Positions 47,129 to 56,659 of a DNA stretch of 64,000 nucleotides are shown here, in pieces. The DNA comes from Rhodanobacter sp. C06 (GTDB lineage: Bacteria > Pseudomonadota > Gammaproteobacteria > Xanthomonadales > Rhodanobacteraceae). The position numbers and the translations under genes are program-made. The first letter of the stretch is position 1. Each line of letters opens with the position of its first letter. The stretch covers positions 1 to 64,000 of the forward strand of contig NZ_MUNP01000048.1 in assembly GCF_002001105.1 (NCBI RefSeq), read 5' to 3'. A model generated the notes under the pieces. It saw nothing but the letters and a program-made list of their open reading frames with translations, was not told the origin of the DNA and searched no databases.

Positions 47129-48172
47129 ATGTCCCCTCCCGATTCCATGTGCCTGCTGCGCACCTCCGCCATCGGCGACGTCACCCATGTGGTGCCGCTG
47201 GTGCGCACGCTGCAGGCGGCTTGGCCGCAGACCAGGCTCACGTGGATCGTGGGCAAGCTGGAACGCAAGCTGATGGGCGACCTGCCCGGCGTGGAGTTTG
47301 TCACCTTCGACAAGGGCAACGGCTGGGCCGGCATGCGCGAAGTCTGGACGGCACTGCGCGGCCAGCGCTTCGACGCGCTGCTGCAGATGCAGGTGGCTTT
47401 GCGCTCCAACCTGCTGAGCCTGGGCATCAAGGCGAACCGGCGCATCGGCTACGACGCGGCACGGGCCAAAGACCTGCACGGCCTCGTCGTCAATGAGCGC
47501 ATCCCGGCGCGCAGCGGCGAACACGTGCTCGATGCCATCGGCAGCTTCTGCGAGCCGCTGGGACTGAAGCAGACCGAGGTGCGCTGGGATATCCCCATCC
47601 CCGACGAGGCGCAGGCCTGGGCCGCGGAGCAGTTGCCGGGCGACACGCCCACCCTGCTGGTGAGTCCTACGTCAAGCCATGCGCTGCGCAACTGGCAGCC
47701 GGAGCGCTATGCGGCAGTGATGGACCACGCCGCCGCGCGCGGCTGGCGGGTGGCGCTGGTGGGCGGTCCTTCTCCGGAAGAGCGCGCGATGGCGGACGTG
47801 GTGCTTGCGCACTGCAAGCACGCGCCACTCGACCTCACCGGCAAGGACACGCTGAAGAAATTGCTGGCGCTACTCTCACGCGCCGAGCTGCTGCTGACCC
47901 CGGATTCCGGCCCCATGCACATGGCCAATGCGGTAGGAACCAAGGTGCTGGGTCTGCATGCAGCGAGCAACCCGAATCGTTCCGGCCCCTATTCGGATCG
48001 ACGCTGGTGCGTGGACAAGTACGATGCGGCCGCGCGCAAGTATCTGGGCAAGCCTGCGAGCGAGCTGGCCTGGGGCACGAAGATCGAGAAGCCCGGTGTG
48101 ATGGATCTGATCGAAACCGGCGACGCGATCGAACGCTTCGACGCGGCCAGCGCCCATCTCGGGATCGGCTGA
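47129..48172 (+). CDS. Glycosyltransferase family 9, heptosyltransferase type
   Basis: 347 aa. N-terminal LLRTSAIGDVTHVVPLVRTLQAAWP, TWIVGKLE and C-terminal LVSPTSSHALRNWQPERYA and LLTPDSGPMHMANAVGTKVLGLHA are typical of ADP-heptose:LPS heptosyltransferases (WaaC-like). Adds inner-core sugars next to phospho-Kdo, matching the divergent kdkA. An alternative Met lies six codons in. Confidence 0.9.
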   Translation: MSPPDSMCLLRTSAIGDVTHVVPLVRTLQAAWPQTRLTWIVGKLERKLMGDLPGVEFVTFDKGNGWAGMREVWTALRGQRFDALLQMQVALRSNLLSLGIKANRRIGYDAARAKDLHGLVVNERIPARSGEHVLDAIGSFCEPLGLKQTEVRWDIPIPDEAQAWAAEQLPGDTPTLLVSPTSSHALRNWQPERYAAVMDHAAARGWRVALVGGPSPEERAMADVVLAHCKHAPLDLTGKDTLKKLLALLSRAELLLTPDSGPMHMANAVGTKVLGLHAASNPNRSGPYSDRRWCVDKYDAAARKYLGKPASELAWGTKIEKPGVMDLIETGDAIERFDAASAHLGIG

Positions 48173-48187
48173 AGCCGCGAGCCTCGT

Positions 48188-48928
48188 CTACAACTCGCGC
48201 AGCTTGATGTCGCGGAACTGCAGCCGGATCGGCGTCGTGCCCTTGTCCTCAGTGCCCTGCAAGGAAACATGTCCCTTGCGGAAAGTGCCGAAGTCCGGCC
48301 ACGCCTTGAACTTGGTGGAGGCGACCAGCTTTTTCCACGCGTCCGTCCACAGCCAGATATCGATCACCTTGTGGCCGTTCTGGAAGAACTGCAGGTGCCC
48401 GTGGTCGGCGACGATCTCGAAGCGGTTCCACTGCGGCGCCTGGTTGACCCATTCCACCGGCGAGGAGATCAGGTCGAACAGGTCGCCCGAGCGCTCGTTC
48501 AGCACGCGGCTGTCCAGCTTCGTGCAGGCCAGGTCGGCGATCTGCATCTCCGGCCCAGTCTCGTAGGTCTGCGCATACTTCGGCGACTCGTTCACGTAGA
48601 ACATCACCCCGCTGTCGGCGCACGGCGTCATCCGCCACTCCAGCTTCAAGTCGAAATTGGCGTATTCGCCATCGGTGACCAGGTCGGCGAAATCCTCCGC
48701 GCGACCGCTTCTCCCGCGCTGCAGCTCGATGCTGCCATCACGGACGGACCAGTCCTTCCCCGGCGACTTCTGCAGGTAGGAATGCCAGCCATCGAGGTTG
48801 CGGCCGTTGAACAGCAGGTGCCAGCCTTGCGCCTTTTCCTGCGGAGTGAGCGTATTGGGCGCCTGTGCGCTCGCCGTTCCGCAGGCCAGGCAGGCCGCCA
48901 CGAATACCATGCGTTGTTTCGCGGTCAT
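48188..48928 (-). CDS. DUF1080 (3-keto-disaccharide hydrolase-like) protein
   Basis: 246 aa. Signal peptide MTAKQRMVFVAACLACGTASAQ then a concanavalin-like DUF1080 fold: GWHLLFNGRNLDGWHSYLQ, FDLKLEWRMTPCADSGVMFYV, GPEMQIAD, NRFEIVADHGHLQFFQNGHKV, and RLQFRDIKLREL. Some members hydrolyse 3-keto-glycosides. Exported; 21 nt downstream of a GH92 gene, so probably part of a glycan-degradation unit. Confidence 0.88.
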   Translation of the reverse strand: MTAKQRMVFVAACLACGTASAQAPNTLTPQEKAQGWHLLFNGRNLDGWHSYLQKSPGKDWSVRDGSIELQRGRSGRAEDFADLVTDGEYANFDLKLEWRMTPCADSGVMFYVNESPKYAQTYETGPEMQIADLACTKLDSRVLNERSGDLFDLISSPVEWVNQAPQWNRFEIVADHGHLQFFQNGHKVIDIWLWTDAWKKLVASTKFKAWPDFGTFRKGHVSLQGTEDKGTTPIRLQFRDIKLREL

Positions 48929-48949
48929 GCGGGAATCTCCTGGTGCCGG

Positions 48950-51388
48950 TCAAGTACCGGCGTGCCCGGCGTCGGGCGGGAAGGAAGGCGGCGCGACACG
49001 CAGGTCGCTGCCCCAGGTCTTGTCGGGCGCCGCCTGCAGCGAGAAGCGCAGCCGGCCGCCGTGCGTGGCGAAAGTCGTCGGCAACCACGGCCGCGTGTAC
49101 GGCTGGCCGTCGACCTGCAGCGCATGCACGTAGGGTGTGTCGGCCGCAGCGCCCGGCGCATCGATCACCACGTCGCCGCCGCTGCGGTGGACGACGGCAT
49201 GCTCGAACAGCGGGCTGCCCAAGACCAGGTCCGCGCTGCCGGGAATCTCGGGATACAGTCCCAGTGCCGACCACACGTACCAGGACGACATCTCGCCCAG
49301 GTCGTCGTTGCCCGGGATGCCGTCCGGCGTGTTCTTCCACAGCGTGTTCACCACCGCGCGCACGGTCGCCTGGGTCTTGTACGGCTGGCCGGCGAAATCG
49401 TAGAGCCAGGGTGTCTCCACCGACGGCTCGTTGTTCAGTTCGGCATGCAGCGGTCCGGCGTTGGTGAAGGCCCAGTGTCCATTGGCGTCGTGGAAGAAGC
49501 GGTCCAGTCGCGCCGTCGCCTTGCCATAGCCCCCCATCGCGTCGAACAGGCCGTGCAGGTCGAACGGCACCATCCACACGTAGACCGCTGCGCTGGCCTC
49601 AACGAAGCCGTCGTCGGTGGACGGCGTGAAGGCGGGCCAACTGCCGTCGGCATTGCGGTTCTGGATGTAGCCACCGTCGGGCGCGGCCTTAGTGTTGAAC
49701 ACGTTGCGCCAGTAGCCGGCGCGGTCGAGGAAGCGCCGCTGCCCTGCCCGGTCGCCCACGTCGGCGGCGAATTCGGACAGCGCGAAGTCGGCCGTCGCAT
49801 CCTCCAGCGTCTCGGCGGCACCGCCCCATGCATGTGACTTGGTGGCGATGTAGTGCAGCTTCAGCCACTGGTCCAGTGATGGCCGCTCGCCCACGCATTC
49901 CACGTTGCAACCGTCGTCCGATCCGTCGTGCGCGGTCGGCACGGTGGCTGCGCGGGCCAGCGAGGCATACGCGCCATGCAGGTCGAAGTCGCGCCCGCCG
50001 AAGGCGTAGATGTCCGCCAGTGCGGGCACCGCGGGGTCCCCGCTCATCACGTGGGTGCCGCCGCTGTTGTGCGTCCAGCGGTCCCATTCGCCCCGGTTCT
50101 GTTGCGCCTGGTTGTAGAGCGACTGCGCGATGTCGCTGCCCACTTTCGGCATCAGCCAGGTCACCAGTTGCAGTTGCGAGCGGTACACGTCCCAGCCGGA
50201 GAAGTTGGCGTACTGCGCCCGCTGGTTGCCCTGCACGCGATGGATCTTCTGGTCGAAGCCGCGGTATTCGCCGTCGACGTCGCTGAACACGTTCGGGTGC
50301 AGCAGGCTGTGGTACAGCGCGGTGTAGAACACCGTGCGCTGGTCGGCGCTGCCGCCGCGGACCCGGATGCGGCCCAGGGCCTGGTTCCAGGCGTCGCGCG
50401 CGTGCCCCCGCACCTGCGCCAGCGTGGTCCCCTGTGGAATCTCGGCGTCGAGGTTGGCGCGCGCGTTCGCCACGCTCACATAGGAGATGCCGACGCGCAC
50501 CCCGACCGGCCCCTTGCCCGGATCGAACGACACCCATACGCCCGAGCCCTTGCCTGCTGTCGGGAAGCCCTTGGCGTCGTAGTCGGTACCGCCTTGCGCG
50601 GCGGTTGCGCCACGATGCACCACCGCATCCTGCCAGGCGCCGATGGCGGTGAACGGCCGGTCGAAGCGGGCGACGAAGTAGAGCGTGTAGTAGCTGCGCT
50701 GGTCGGCCTTGGCCAGGTAGCCGCAGAAGTTGCCGCTGGTGACCGAGCCGCTGATCGTCTGTTGCGCCGAGTCGATCCGCGTCTCGGCCGCGCTGCTACC
50801 GACTTCCGAATCCGAGCTGCGGAACAGCAGGTTCGCCGGCTTGCCTGCAGGAAAGGTGAAGCTGGCCATGCCGCTGTGCATCGCCGCCGCCAGTTCCAGT
50901 TGCACGCCGTTGGCCAGCGCCAGCCGGTAGTCGCCCGGCGCTGCCTGTTCGTCGGCATGGCTGAAGTCGACGGCATAACGCGTGTCGTCGGCATCCACCG
51001 AAGGCGAGGTGGTGACCGGCTCGGTGATCGGCATCACGGGAACATCGCCGCTCGCCCCCGCGCAACCCGCGCCCGACAGATGAGTGAGGCTGAAGCCGCG
51101 AATGCGCTGCGCATCGAACTGGTAACCGCTGGGCGAGGCGGTGCGAACGTGGTGCCCGCGCGTGTTCTCCGGGCTCCACTGCAGCATGCCGAACGGCATG
51201 ACGGCGCCGGGATAAGTGTTGCCGCCCTTGCTGCTGCCGATCAGCGGATTGACCGCATTGGCCGGCGGCGTGTCCGCCCCCGTCGCGCACGCCGTCGCCA
51301 ACGCAAGCAGGCTGCCCGACACCCACAGGCATGCGAGGGAGAAGAACTTCGGCCTGGCGCTGTTCCGGTTCCGGTTCCGCTTGCACAT
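48950..51388 (-). CDS. GH92 alpha-mannosidase family protein
   Basis: 812 aa. Export signal with a possible lipobox (LATAC), then the GH92 N-terminal beta-sandwich (VNPLIGSSKGGNTYPGAVMPFGMLQWSPE, segment shortened here) and catalytic barrel with GYQFDAQRIRGFSLTHLSGAGC, YHSLLHPNVFSD, SGWDVYRSQLQLVTWLMP, GNDDLGEMSSWYVWSALGLYP. GH92 enzymes are Ca-dependent exo-alpha-mannosidases. It acts outside the cytoplasm with the following DUF1080 protein; a palindromic site lies upstream. Confidence 0.93.
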   Translation of the reverse strand: MCKRNRNRNSARPKFFSLACLWVSGSLLALATACATGADTPPANAVNPLIGSSKGGNTYPGAVMPFGMLQWSPENTRGHHVRTASPSGYQFDAQRIRGFSLTHLSGAGCAGASGDVPVMPITEPVTTSPSVDADDTRYAVDFSHADEQAAPGDYRLALANGVQLELAAAMHSGMASFTFPAGKPANLLFRSSDSEVGSSAAETRIDSAQQTISGSVTSGNFCGYLAKADQRSYYTLYFVARFDRPFTAIGAWQDAVVHRGATAAQGGTDYDAKGFPTAGKGSGVWVSFDPGKGPVGVRVGISYVSVANARANLDAEIPQGTTLAQVRGHARDAWNQALGRIRVRGGSADQRTVFYTALYHSLLHPNVFSDVDGEYRGFDQKIHRVQGNQRAQYANFSGWDVYRSQLQLVTWLMPKVGSDIAQSLYNQAQQNRGEWDRWTHNSGGTHVMSGDPAVPALADIYAFGGRDFDLHGAYASLARAATVPTAHDGSDDGCNVECVGERPSLDQWLKLHYIATKSHAWGGAAETLEDATADFALSEFAADVGDRAGQRRFLDRAGYWRNVFNTKAAPDGGYIQNRNADGSWPAFTPSTDDGFVEASAAVYVWMVPFDLHGLFDAMGGYGKATARLDRFFHDANGHWAFTNAGPLHAELNNEPSVETPWLYDFAGQPYKTQATVRAVVNTLWKNTPDGIPGNDDLGEMSSWYVWSALGLYPEIPGSADLVLGSPLFEHAVVHRSGGDVVIDAPGAAADTPYVHALQVDGQPYTRPWLPTTFATHGGRLRFSLQAAPDKTWGSDLRVAPPSFPPDAGHAGT

Positions 51389-51419
51389 GGACAGCTGTCC
51401 CCTTGGAATGGCCGCAACT

Positions 51420-51433
51420 TTGGATCGATCTAA
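51420..51433. promoter_or_regulatory. Possible LacI-type operator upstream of GH92
   Basis: TTGGATCGATCTAA is a near-perfect 14-bp inverted repeat centred on CG, 32 nt before the GH92 start. The symmetric GGACAGCTGTCC touches the start codon as well. No regulator gene is nearby. Confidence 0.3.
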
Positions 51434-51658
51434 ATCAAGGACGCAAATCTAGTCCAAGCCACGTCGTGAATCGAGCTGCAGAGCAACATTGCAGACGCGG
51501 GGGTACGGGTTCACCAGGGCCAGGCACGGCACGACCAACCGCTGCCGCGACCTTCCGCAGGAACACGCCCCGTGCGCGAATGCTTGCTCCGATTAGCGCC
51601 AGAGCGTTCGCGCATGGAGCCTGCCCCGAACTCGATCTGGGACACCCCTGCGGGTGAA

Positions 51659-52057
51659 TCAGGGGGCGCGGTAGTCCTGATAGGACTTTTCCTCGACCAG
51701 CTGCGAGCCCAGCTTCAGGTTGATCTCGCGCTTCACTGCCGCGCGTTCGTCGTTCCTGAAATACACCGAACGCGCCAGTTCGACGAAGCCGGCGTCGAAA
51801 GCCTGCGCCTTTTCCTTGAGGCGGATTTCGTCCTCGATCTCCCACAGCGCCTCGTTCACGGCGAGCAGTCGTGCGCGTTCGTCGCGAATGTCAGTCTTGG
51901 ATGCGGGGTGCGCGGCCCAAGTCGCGTTGAGCAGGTCGAGTTCGGTGCGCACGTTGGCCAGCTTCGCCGGATCGGCGATGCGCCGCGACTTGATTTCGAG
52001 GATGGTGATCTTGTCGATCAGCTCGCCGTAGGACACCGGGGTCTGGATCAGGCTCAT
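51659..52057 (-). CDS. DUF6165 family protein
   Basis: 132 aa, soluble, all-helical by composition: VSYGELIDKITILEIKSRRIAD, LANVRTELDLLNATWA, LLAVNEALWEIEDEIRLKEK, and ELARSVYFRNDERAAVKREINLKL. The pattern of DUF6165. GGAG lies 6 nt before the ATG. It begins 14 nt after the HAL-type lyase gene and is very likely cotranscribed. Function unknown. Confidence 0.82.
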   Translation of the reverse strand: MSLIQTPVSYGELIDKITILEIKSRRIADPAKLANVRTELDLLNATWAAHPASKTDIRDERARLLAVNEALWEIEDEIRLKEKAQAFDAGFVELARSVYFRNDERAAVKREINLKLGSQLVEEKSYQDYRAP

Positions 52058-52071
52058 GTCGTACTCCAAGT

Positions 52072-53973
52072 TCAGGCGGTGTGGCCGGGATGGAAGGCGC
52101 CCTGCCGCAGCAGTTCGCAGACGGTGCGCACGTCGCCATCCAGCGCGCGGTCGCGGTGCAGGAAATCGATGTGCCGGCGCAGCGTGAGGTGGGCCTTGCG
52201 CACATCGGCGCCGGCGTGGAAATCACTGGTGCCCGCCAGCGCCTCGGCCAGCTGCCGCACCTCGGCGACGAACTGCTCGTGGTGCGGCTGGCCTTCATGC
52301 GGTGCGTTGGCCACCTTGGCCGCCAGTGCCCGCCAGCCGCCGCGCTGGGCGAGGCGACGCGCGGCGTTGAGCATCTCCTGGCGGTAGTCCAGCGCCTGCG
52401 CCGCGGTGTAGAGCTCCAGCGCAATCACGTGGCCGAGGTCTTCCATCATTTCCATCACGTGGCGCGCCTCGTTGGCGCCCATCGAGACATGGTCTTCGGC
52501 GTTCGCGCTGGTTGGCACCGAATAGACGCTGGCCGGATGCGCGCGGGTGGCGAGGTCGTTGACCAGGGCCGCGGCGGTGTACTGCACGATCATGAAGCCG
52601 GAATCGGTGCCGTCCTCGTTGCCGGTGAGGAAGGCCGGCAGGCCGTCGTTCGTCGCCGGGTCGACCAGCTTGTTGAGGCGCCGTTCGGAGATCGAGGCCA
52701 GCACCGGCAGCGCCGCCTTCACGTAGCTCATCGCCAGTGCCAGCGGCATGCCGTGGAAGTGGCCGGCGGAGATCACCTGTTCCTCGATGAACTGCGCACC
52801 CTCGGCATCCGGGAAGATCAGCGGGTTGTCGGTGACCGCGTTCAACTCGATGTCGAACACGCGGCAGGCCTGCGCCCAGGCATCGCGCACCGCGCCGTGC
52901 ACCTGCGGCATGCAACGCAGGCAGTAGGCATCCTGCGGCTGGTGCTTCTTGCCGCCCTTGAACGGCAGGAAGCGCGCGTAGAACGCCTCGCGGCCATGGC
53001 GCTGGTTGGCCGGCACCCAGTTCCAGCCGATGTCGAAACTGAGCGCCTGGTCGTCGCCTTCGCTCCACGCCTCGGCCGTCCACGGCCGGAAGTGCGGCAC
53101 CAGGTGATAGGGGATATCGACCAGGGTGGAACCCTGCAGCAGTTCGCGTACATGCGCGGCCACCGCCGTCTGGCCGGGATGCGGACGCAGGGCGTGGACT
53201 TCTGGTCGCAAGGCGCCGCTGCGGCCCGCGAAGGCATCCAGCGTCATCGCCGCTGCAAGGTCGGCGGCGTCGAGCAGGCGTTCGAGATCGTGCAAGGCCA
53301 ATGTGCCGGTCGCCAGCATCTGCGCGGTGCCGTTGTTGAGCGCGAGGCCTTCCTTGAAGGACAGCCGCACCGGCGCCAGGCCGGCGCGCTTGAGTGCCTC
53401 GCCACCCGGCAGGCGTTCGCCATCAAAAAACGCCTCGCCGCCACCCAGCAGCACGATGGCCAGGTGCGAGAGCGGCGCGAGGTCGCCGCTGGCGCCCACC
53501 GAGCCCTTCTCCGGCACCACCGGCACGATGCCGGCGTTGAGCATCGCGGTCAGCGCTTCCAGCGTCTGCACGCGGATGCCCGAGTGCCCGCGCATCAAGG
53601 TGTTGATGCGGATCACCAGCATCGCGCGCACCACGTCGGCGCCGAACGGCTTGCCCACGCACACGGCATGGGTGGTGATCAGGTTGTGCTGCAACTCCTC
53701 CATCAGCGTGCCTTCCGGCACCTGCGCGCGGCTGCCCGGCAACTCGTCGCGCACGCGATGTGCGCCCAGCAGCTTGTCGGCATTGCTGCCGAAACCGGTG
53801 GTGACGCCGTAGGTCGGTTCGCCGCAGTTGACCTTGTCGGCGAGGAAATCGGCCGCGCGCTGCACGCGCTGCAGCCGTTTCGCATCCAGCGCCACGTTCG
53901 CTCCGTCGCGGGCCACTGCCACCAGCTGCGCCCGGGTCAGGCTGCTGCCGTCGAGAAGAATGGTTTCGCTCAC
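52072..53973 (-). CDS. HAL/PAL-family aromatic amino acid lyase, long form
   Basis: 633 aa, GTG start with GGAG upstream. The MIO prosthetic group would form from Ala161-Ser162-Gly163 in GSVGASGDLAPLSH; catalytic Tyr55 is in TYGVTTGFG, and QDAYCLRCMPQVHG and SMGANEARHVMEMMEDLGH are family segments. The selectivity position reads TH (HNLITTHAVC), closer to histidine than phenylalanine lyases. Standard HutH is about 510 aa; this one has an extra block around 288-350 (PWTAEAWSEGDDQALSFD) and a C-terminal extension. No hut genes are nearby. It releases ammonia from an aromatic amino acid; substrate not certain. Confidence 0.88.
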   Translation of the reverse strand: MSETILLDGSSLTRAQLVAVARDGANVALDAKRLQRVQRAADFLADKVNCGEPTYGVTTGFGSNADKLLGAHRVRDELPGSRAQVPEGTLMEELQHNLITTHAVCVGKPFGADVVRAMLVIRINTLMRGHSGIRVQTLEALTAMLNAGIVPVVPEKGSVGASGDLAPLSHLAIVLLGGGEAFFDGERLPGGEALKRAGLAPVRLSFKEGLALNNGTAQMLATGTLALHDLERLLDAADLAAAMTLDAFAGRSGALRPEVHALRPHPGQTAVAAHVRELLQGSTLVDIPYHLVPHFRPWTAEAWSEGDDQALSFDIGWNWVPANQRHGREAFYARFLPFKGGKKHQPQDAYCLRCMPQVHGAVRDAWAQACRVFDIELNAVTDNPLIFPDAEGAQFIEEQVISAGHFHGMPLALAMSYVKAALPVLASISERRLNKLVDPATNDGLPAFLTGNEDGTDSGFMIVQYTAAALVNDLATRAHPASVYSVPTSANAEDHVSMGANEARHVMEMMEDLGHVIALELYTAAQALDYRQEMLNAARRLAQRGGWRALAAKVANAPHEGQPHHEQFVAEVRQLAEALAGTSDFHAGADVRKAHLTLRRHIDFLHRDRALDGDVRTVCELLRQGAFHPGHTA

Positions 53974-54022
53974 AAATGCTCCAGCAGGCCCGCAGGCCCA
54001 ACGACGCCAAGAACCAGTCCGT

Positions 54023-54080
54023 TCGCGGCTGAAGCCGCTCCCGCGACGCGCTGCCTCGCAGGAGCGGTTTCAGCCGCGAC
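54023..54080. repeat. Inverted pair of REP-like elements
   Basis: TCGCGGCTGAAGCCGCTCC and GGAGCGGTTTCAGCCGCGA face each other across about 20 bp, forming a long hairpin in the gap between hisS and the lyase gene. Same family as the unit at 45005. Confidence 0.75.
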
Positions 54081-54089
54081 ATGTATCCG

Positions 54090-55463
54090 TCACCCCATTG
54101 CTGCGGCTTGTTCCAGTTCCACCCGCAGGGTCTTGACCAGCTCGGCGCGCGCCACCTCGAACTGGTCGCCGCGACGCAGGTCTTTCACCGTGACCACGCC
54201 CTTGGCCAGTTCGTCCTCGCCCAGCACCACGGCGAAGCGGATACCGGCACGGTCGGCGTACTTGAATTGCTTGCCCAGCTTGCCGCCTTCCAGCACCACC
54301 TCGGTGGCGATGCCGGCGGCGCGCAGTTCGCCGGCCAGCGCGAGGTAGGCGGGCAACTGTGCTTCGTCCATCTGCGTGACCAGCACGTCCACTGTGCTCT
54401 GCGCGGTATGCACCAGGCCGGCCTCGCGCAACTGCCAGTACAGGCGCGACAGGCCGATCGAGATGCCCACGCCGGGCAGGTGCGACTTGGTGTACTGGCC
54501 GGCGAGGTTCTCGTAGCGGCCGCCCGAACAGATCGAGCCGATCTGCGGGTGGTCATTCAACGTGGTCTCGTAGACGATGCCGGTGTAGTAGTCGAGGCCG
54601 CGCGCGATGGAGAGGTTGAGTGCGTAATGCGTCTCCGGCACGCCGAAGTCGCGGATCAGGCCGAGCACTTCCTTCAGCTCCGCGCGGCCCTGTTCCAGCG
54701 CCTCAGGGCCGGCGCCCAGCGCGTCGAGCTTGTCGAAGGCATCGGCCAGCGAAGTGGAACGCACCTGCACGAAGGCGAGAATCTTCGCCACCGCATCAGG
54801 CGCCAAGCCAAAGCCTTCGCCGGTGAGCGTGTCGCGCACATGGTCGGCGCCACGCTTGTCCAGCTTGTCCACCTCGCGCAGCACCAGCATCTGCTGCTCG
54901 GGGTCGGCCACGCCAAGGCTCTCGAAGTAGCCGCGCATCAGCTTGCGGTGGTTGAGCTGGATGGTGAACGGGCCGATCGCCAGTTCGCGGAAGACGCTGT
55001 AGATCACCGCCGGCAGCTCGGCGTCGTAGCGGATTGACAGGCTGTCCTTGCCGATCACGTCGATGTCGCACTGGTAGAACTCGCGGAAGCGCCCGCGCTG
55101 GGCGCGCTCGCCGCGGTACACCTTCTGCATCTGGTAGCGGCGGAACGGGAAGCTCAGCTCGCGCTCGTGCTCGGCCACGTAGCGCGCCAGCGGCACGGTG
55201 AGGTCGAAGCGCAGCGCCAGGTCCGGCTTCTCGCCCTGCTCCAGCGCGCCGGTGGACTGCACGAAATACACTTGCCGCTCGGTCTCGCCGCCGGTCTTGG
55301 TGAGCAGCACGTCGGCGTACTCGATCACCGGCGTCTCCACCGGCAGGAAACCGAAGCGCTCGTAGTTGCGGCGGATAGTGTCGAGCATGCGCTGGAACGC
55401 GATCTGGTCTAGCGGCAGCAGCTCGAGCACGCCGGGCATGGTGCGGGCCGGGGTAAGCGCCAT
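54090..55463 (-). CDS. hisS: Histidyl-tRNA synthetase
   Basis: 457 aa class II synthetase. Motif 2 region [20 protein letters not shown], histidine-binding [11 protein letters not shown], motif 3 [12 protein letters not shown], and a C-terminal anticodon-binding domain ([10 protein letters not shown]). Sequence starts [18 protein letters not shown]. Some features (YTGIVYETT) follow the shorter archaeal-like or alpha-type HisRS, so it may not be closest to E. coli HisS. Confidence 0.94.
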   Translation of the reverse strand: MALTPARTMPGVLELLPLDQIAFQRMLDTIRRNYERFGFLPVETPVIEYADVLLTKTGGETERQVYFVQSTGALEQGEKPDLALRFDLTVPLARYVAEHERELSFPFRRYQMQKVYRGERAQRGRFREFYQCDIDVIGKDSLSIRYDAELPAVIYSVFRELAIGPFTIQLNHRKLMRGYFESLGVADPEQQMLVLREVDKLDKRGADHVRDTLTGEGFGLAPDAVAKILAFVQVRSTSLADAFDKLDALGAGPEALEQGRAELKEVLGLIRDFGVPETHYALNLSIARGLDYYTGIVYETTLNDHPQIGSICSGGRYENLAGQYTKSHLPGVGISIGLSRLYWQLREAGLVHTAQSTVDVLVTQMDEAQLPAYLALAGELRAAGIATEVVLEGGKLGKQFKYADRAGIRFAVVLGEDELAKGVVTVKDLRRGDQFEVARAELVKTLRVELEQAAAMG

Positions 55464-55587
55464 GGAAACCTCTGTGGACGGGGAGGAACGCGCCGCCGGC
55501 GAATCGCCGCGCGGCGGCAGCCGCCAAGGTTAACAGATGACCCCGCCTCGTCCGCCGCCGGCACGGAAACCCGCACGAGGAAACTTG

Positions 55588-55616
55588 TTGCCAAGGCGGC
55601 TGGCCGTCATTAAGAT
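55588..55616 (+). promoter_or_regulatory. tRNA-Pro promoter
   Basis: TTGCCA and TAAGAT with 17 bp between, 12 nt before the tRNA 5' end. Good sigma-70 match. Confidence 0.65.
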
Positions 55617-55628
55617 GTGCGGCTCCCG

Positions 55629-55705
55629 CGGGGTGTAGCTCAGCCTGGTAGAGCGCTACGTTCGGGACGTAGAAGTCGCAGGTTCAAATCCTGTCTCCCC
55701 GACCA
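55629..55705 (+). tRNA. tRNA-Pro (CGG)
   Basis: 77 nt with CCA. Anticodon stem CTACG/CGTAG with loop TTCGGGA gives anticodon CGG. Acceptor CGGGGTG pairs with TCTCCCCG-type end; GGTTCAAATCC T loop intact. Confidence 0.95.
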
Positions 55706-55742
55706 AGATTCAAGCTCCCGGATCCATCGATCCCGGGAACGG

Positions 55743-55772
55743 AAAAGCCGCCCTCTCGGGCGGCTTTCTTGT
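55743..55772 (+). terminator. Intrinsic terminator after tRNA-Pro
   Basis: AAAGCCGCCC-TCTC-GGGCGGCTTT followed by CTTGTTT; perfect 10-bp stem. Confidence 0.85.
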
Positions 55773-55816
55773 TTCCGCGATGCCTAGCACGAGCCGGCCC
55801 AGGGACGAACAGGCTT

Positions 55817-56296
55817 TCAGGACTTCGAGCCCGCTGCATTCGGCATGAGGCCAAACCGCAGCACCACCAGCTGCCCATTCACGCCACAGGCGGCTTCGGC
55901 GCCGACCTTCCCCTTGTCGAACTGCATCGGGACCAGCACGACGGTATAGCCCTGCACCATCTGGCCCTTGTCCGCGCCGCCGATCGACTTGGCCTTGCCG
56001 TATTGCTGCGTCAACGCGCCCCAGGCCTGCTGCAACTTGTCGCTGGTCGGCTTGCCGTTGGGATCGAACGACTGCGTCGCACCGTTGAAATCGCCCTTGT
56101 CCATGGCCGTGAGCGCCTTGTTCACCGCGCCTCCGCAGCTCGCCGTCTGCTCGGCCGAAGCCGGCGTCGGCGCCGGGGCCTGCTGCGGCGCCTGTTGCGA
56201 AGACTGCGCCGGCTGCTGCGCGGGGGCCGTCTGCGCCTGCGCGCTTCCGAAAGCCATCAACATGGCCGGCAGGATGAAAGGAATGGCCTGTTTCAT
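55817..56296 (-). CDS. Periplasmic DUF3887-like protein
   Basis: 159 aa. Signal peptide MKQAIPFILPAMLMAFGSAQA, a Gln/Pro/Ala-rich linker (AQQPAQSSQQAPQQAPA), then a compact domain (AVNKALTAMDKGDFNGATQSFD, LQQAWGALTQQYGKAKSIGG, GYTVVLVPMQFDKGKVGAEAAC, GVNGQLVVLRF) resembling DUF3887. GAGGAG precedes the ATG. Function unknown, exported, unlinked to its neighbours. Confidence 0.75.
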   Translation of the reverse strand: MKQAIPFILPAMLMAFGSAQAQTAPAQQPAQSSQQAPQQAPAPTPASAEQTASCGGAVNKALTAMDKGDFNGATQSFDPNGKPTSDKLQQAWGALTQQYGKAKSIGGADKGQMVQGYTVVLVPMQFDKGKVGAEAACGVNGQLVVLRFGLMPNAAGSKS

Positions 56297-56437
56297 GTCG
56301 TCTTCTCCTCGAGGGGATGGGAGCGCGACGGCAAGCGTGTCAGTCAAGGGGATTGGAGCGGACCGAAGCGCCGAAAGGTGCGCGAATGAAGCAGCGGGGC
56401 CGTCGCGGGGGAAGCGCCGTTTGCGCGACGCGTCCTC

Positions 56438-56466
56438 ATCCTCGTGAGCCGGAGCACCCCTGTCAA
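56438..56466 (-). promoter_or_regulatory. Possible promoter for DUF3887-like gene
   Basis: Consensus TTGACA with 17 bp to GAGGAT, 142 nt upstream of the gene. -10 match is poor. Confidence 0.35.
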
Positions 56467-56659
56467 ACCGCGCGCCGGCGACCATTCAGCAAGATGAGCG
56501 TCCGGTGTCCAAGAGGCCACGGGTTCGTCCCGCGACAGCCACGCGATCAAACGGTTCGGCAAAACAAGGCAGCGGTTGTTTGCCTTGCATGCGCATGGCG
56601 CCCAGCTTCGCATCATGGATTGGACTGGGCCGGCCGTACCGTCTCCCGACCGGTGCCTC

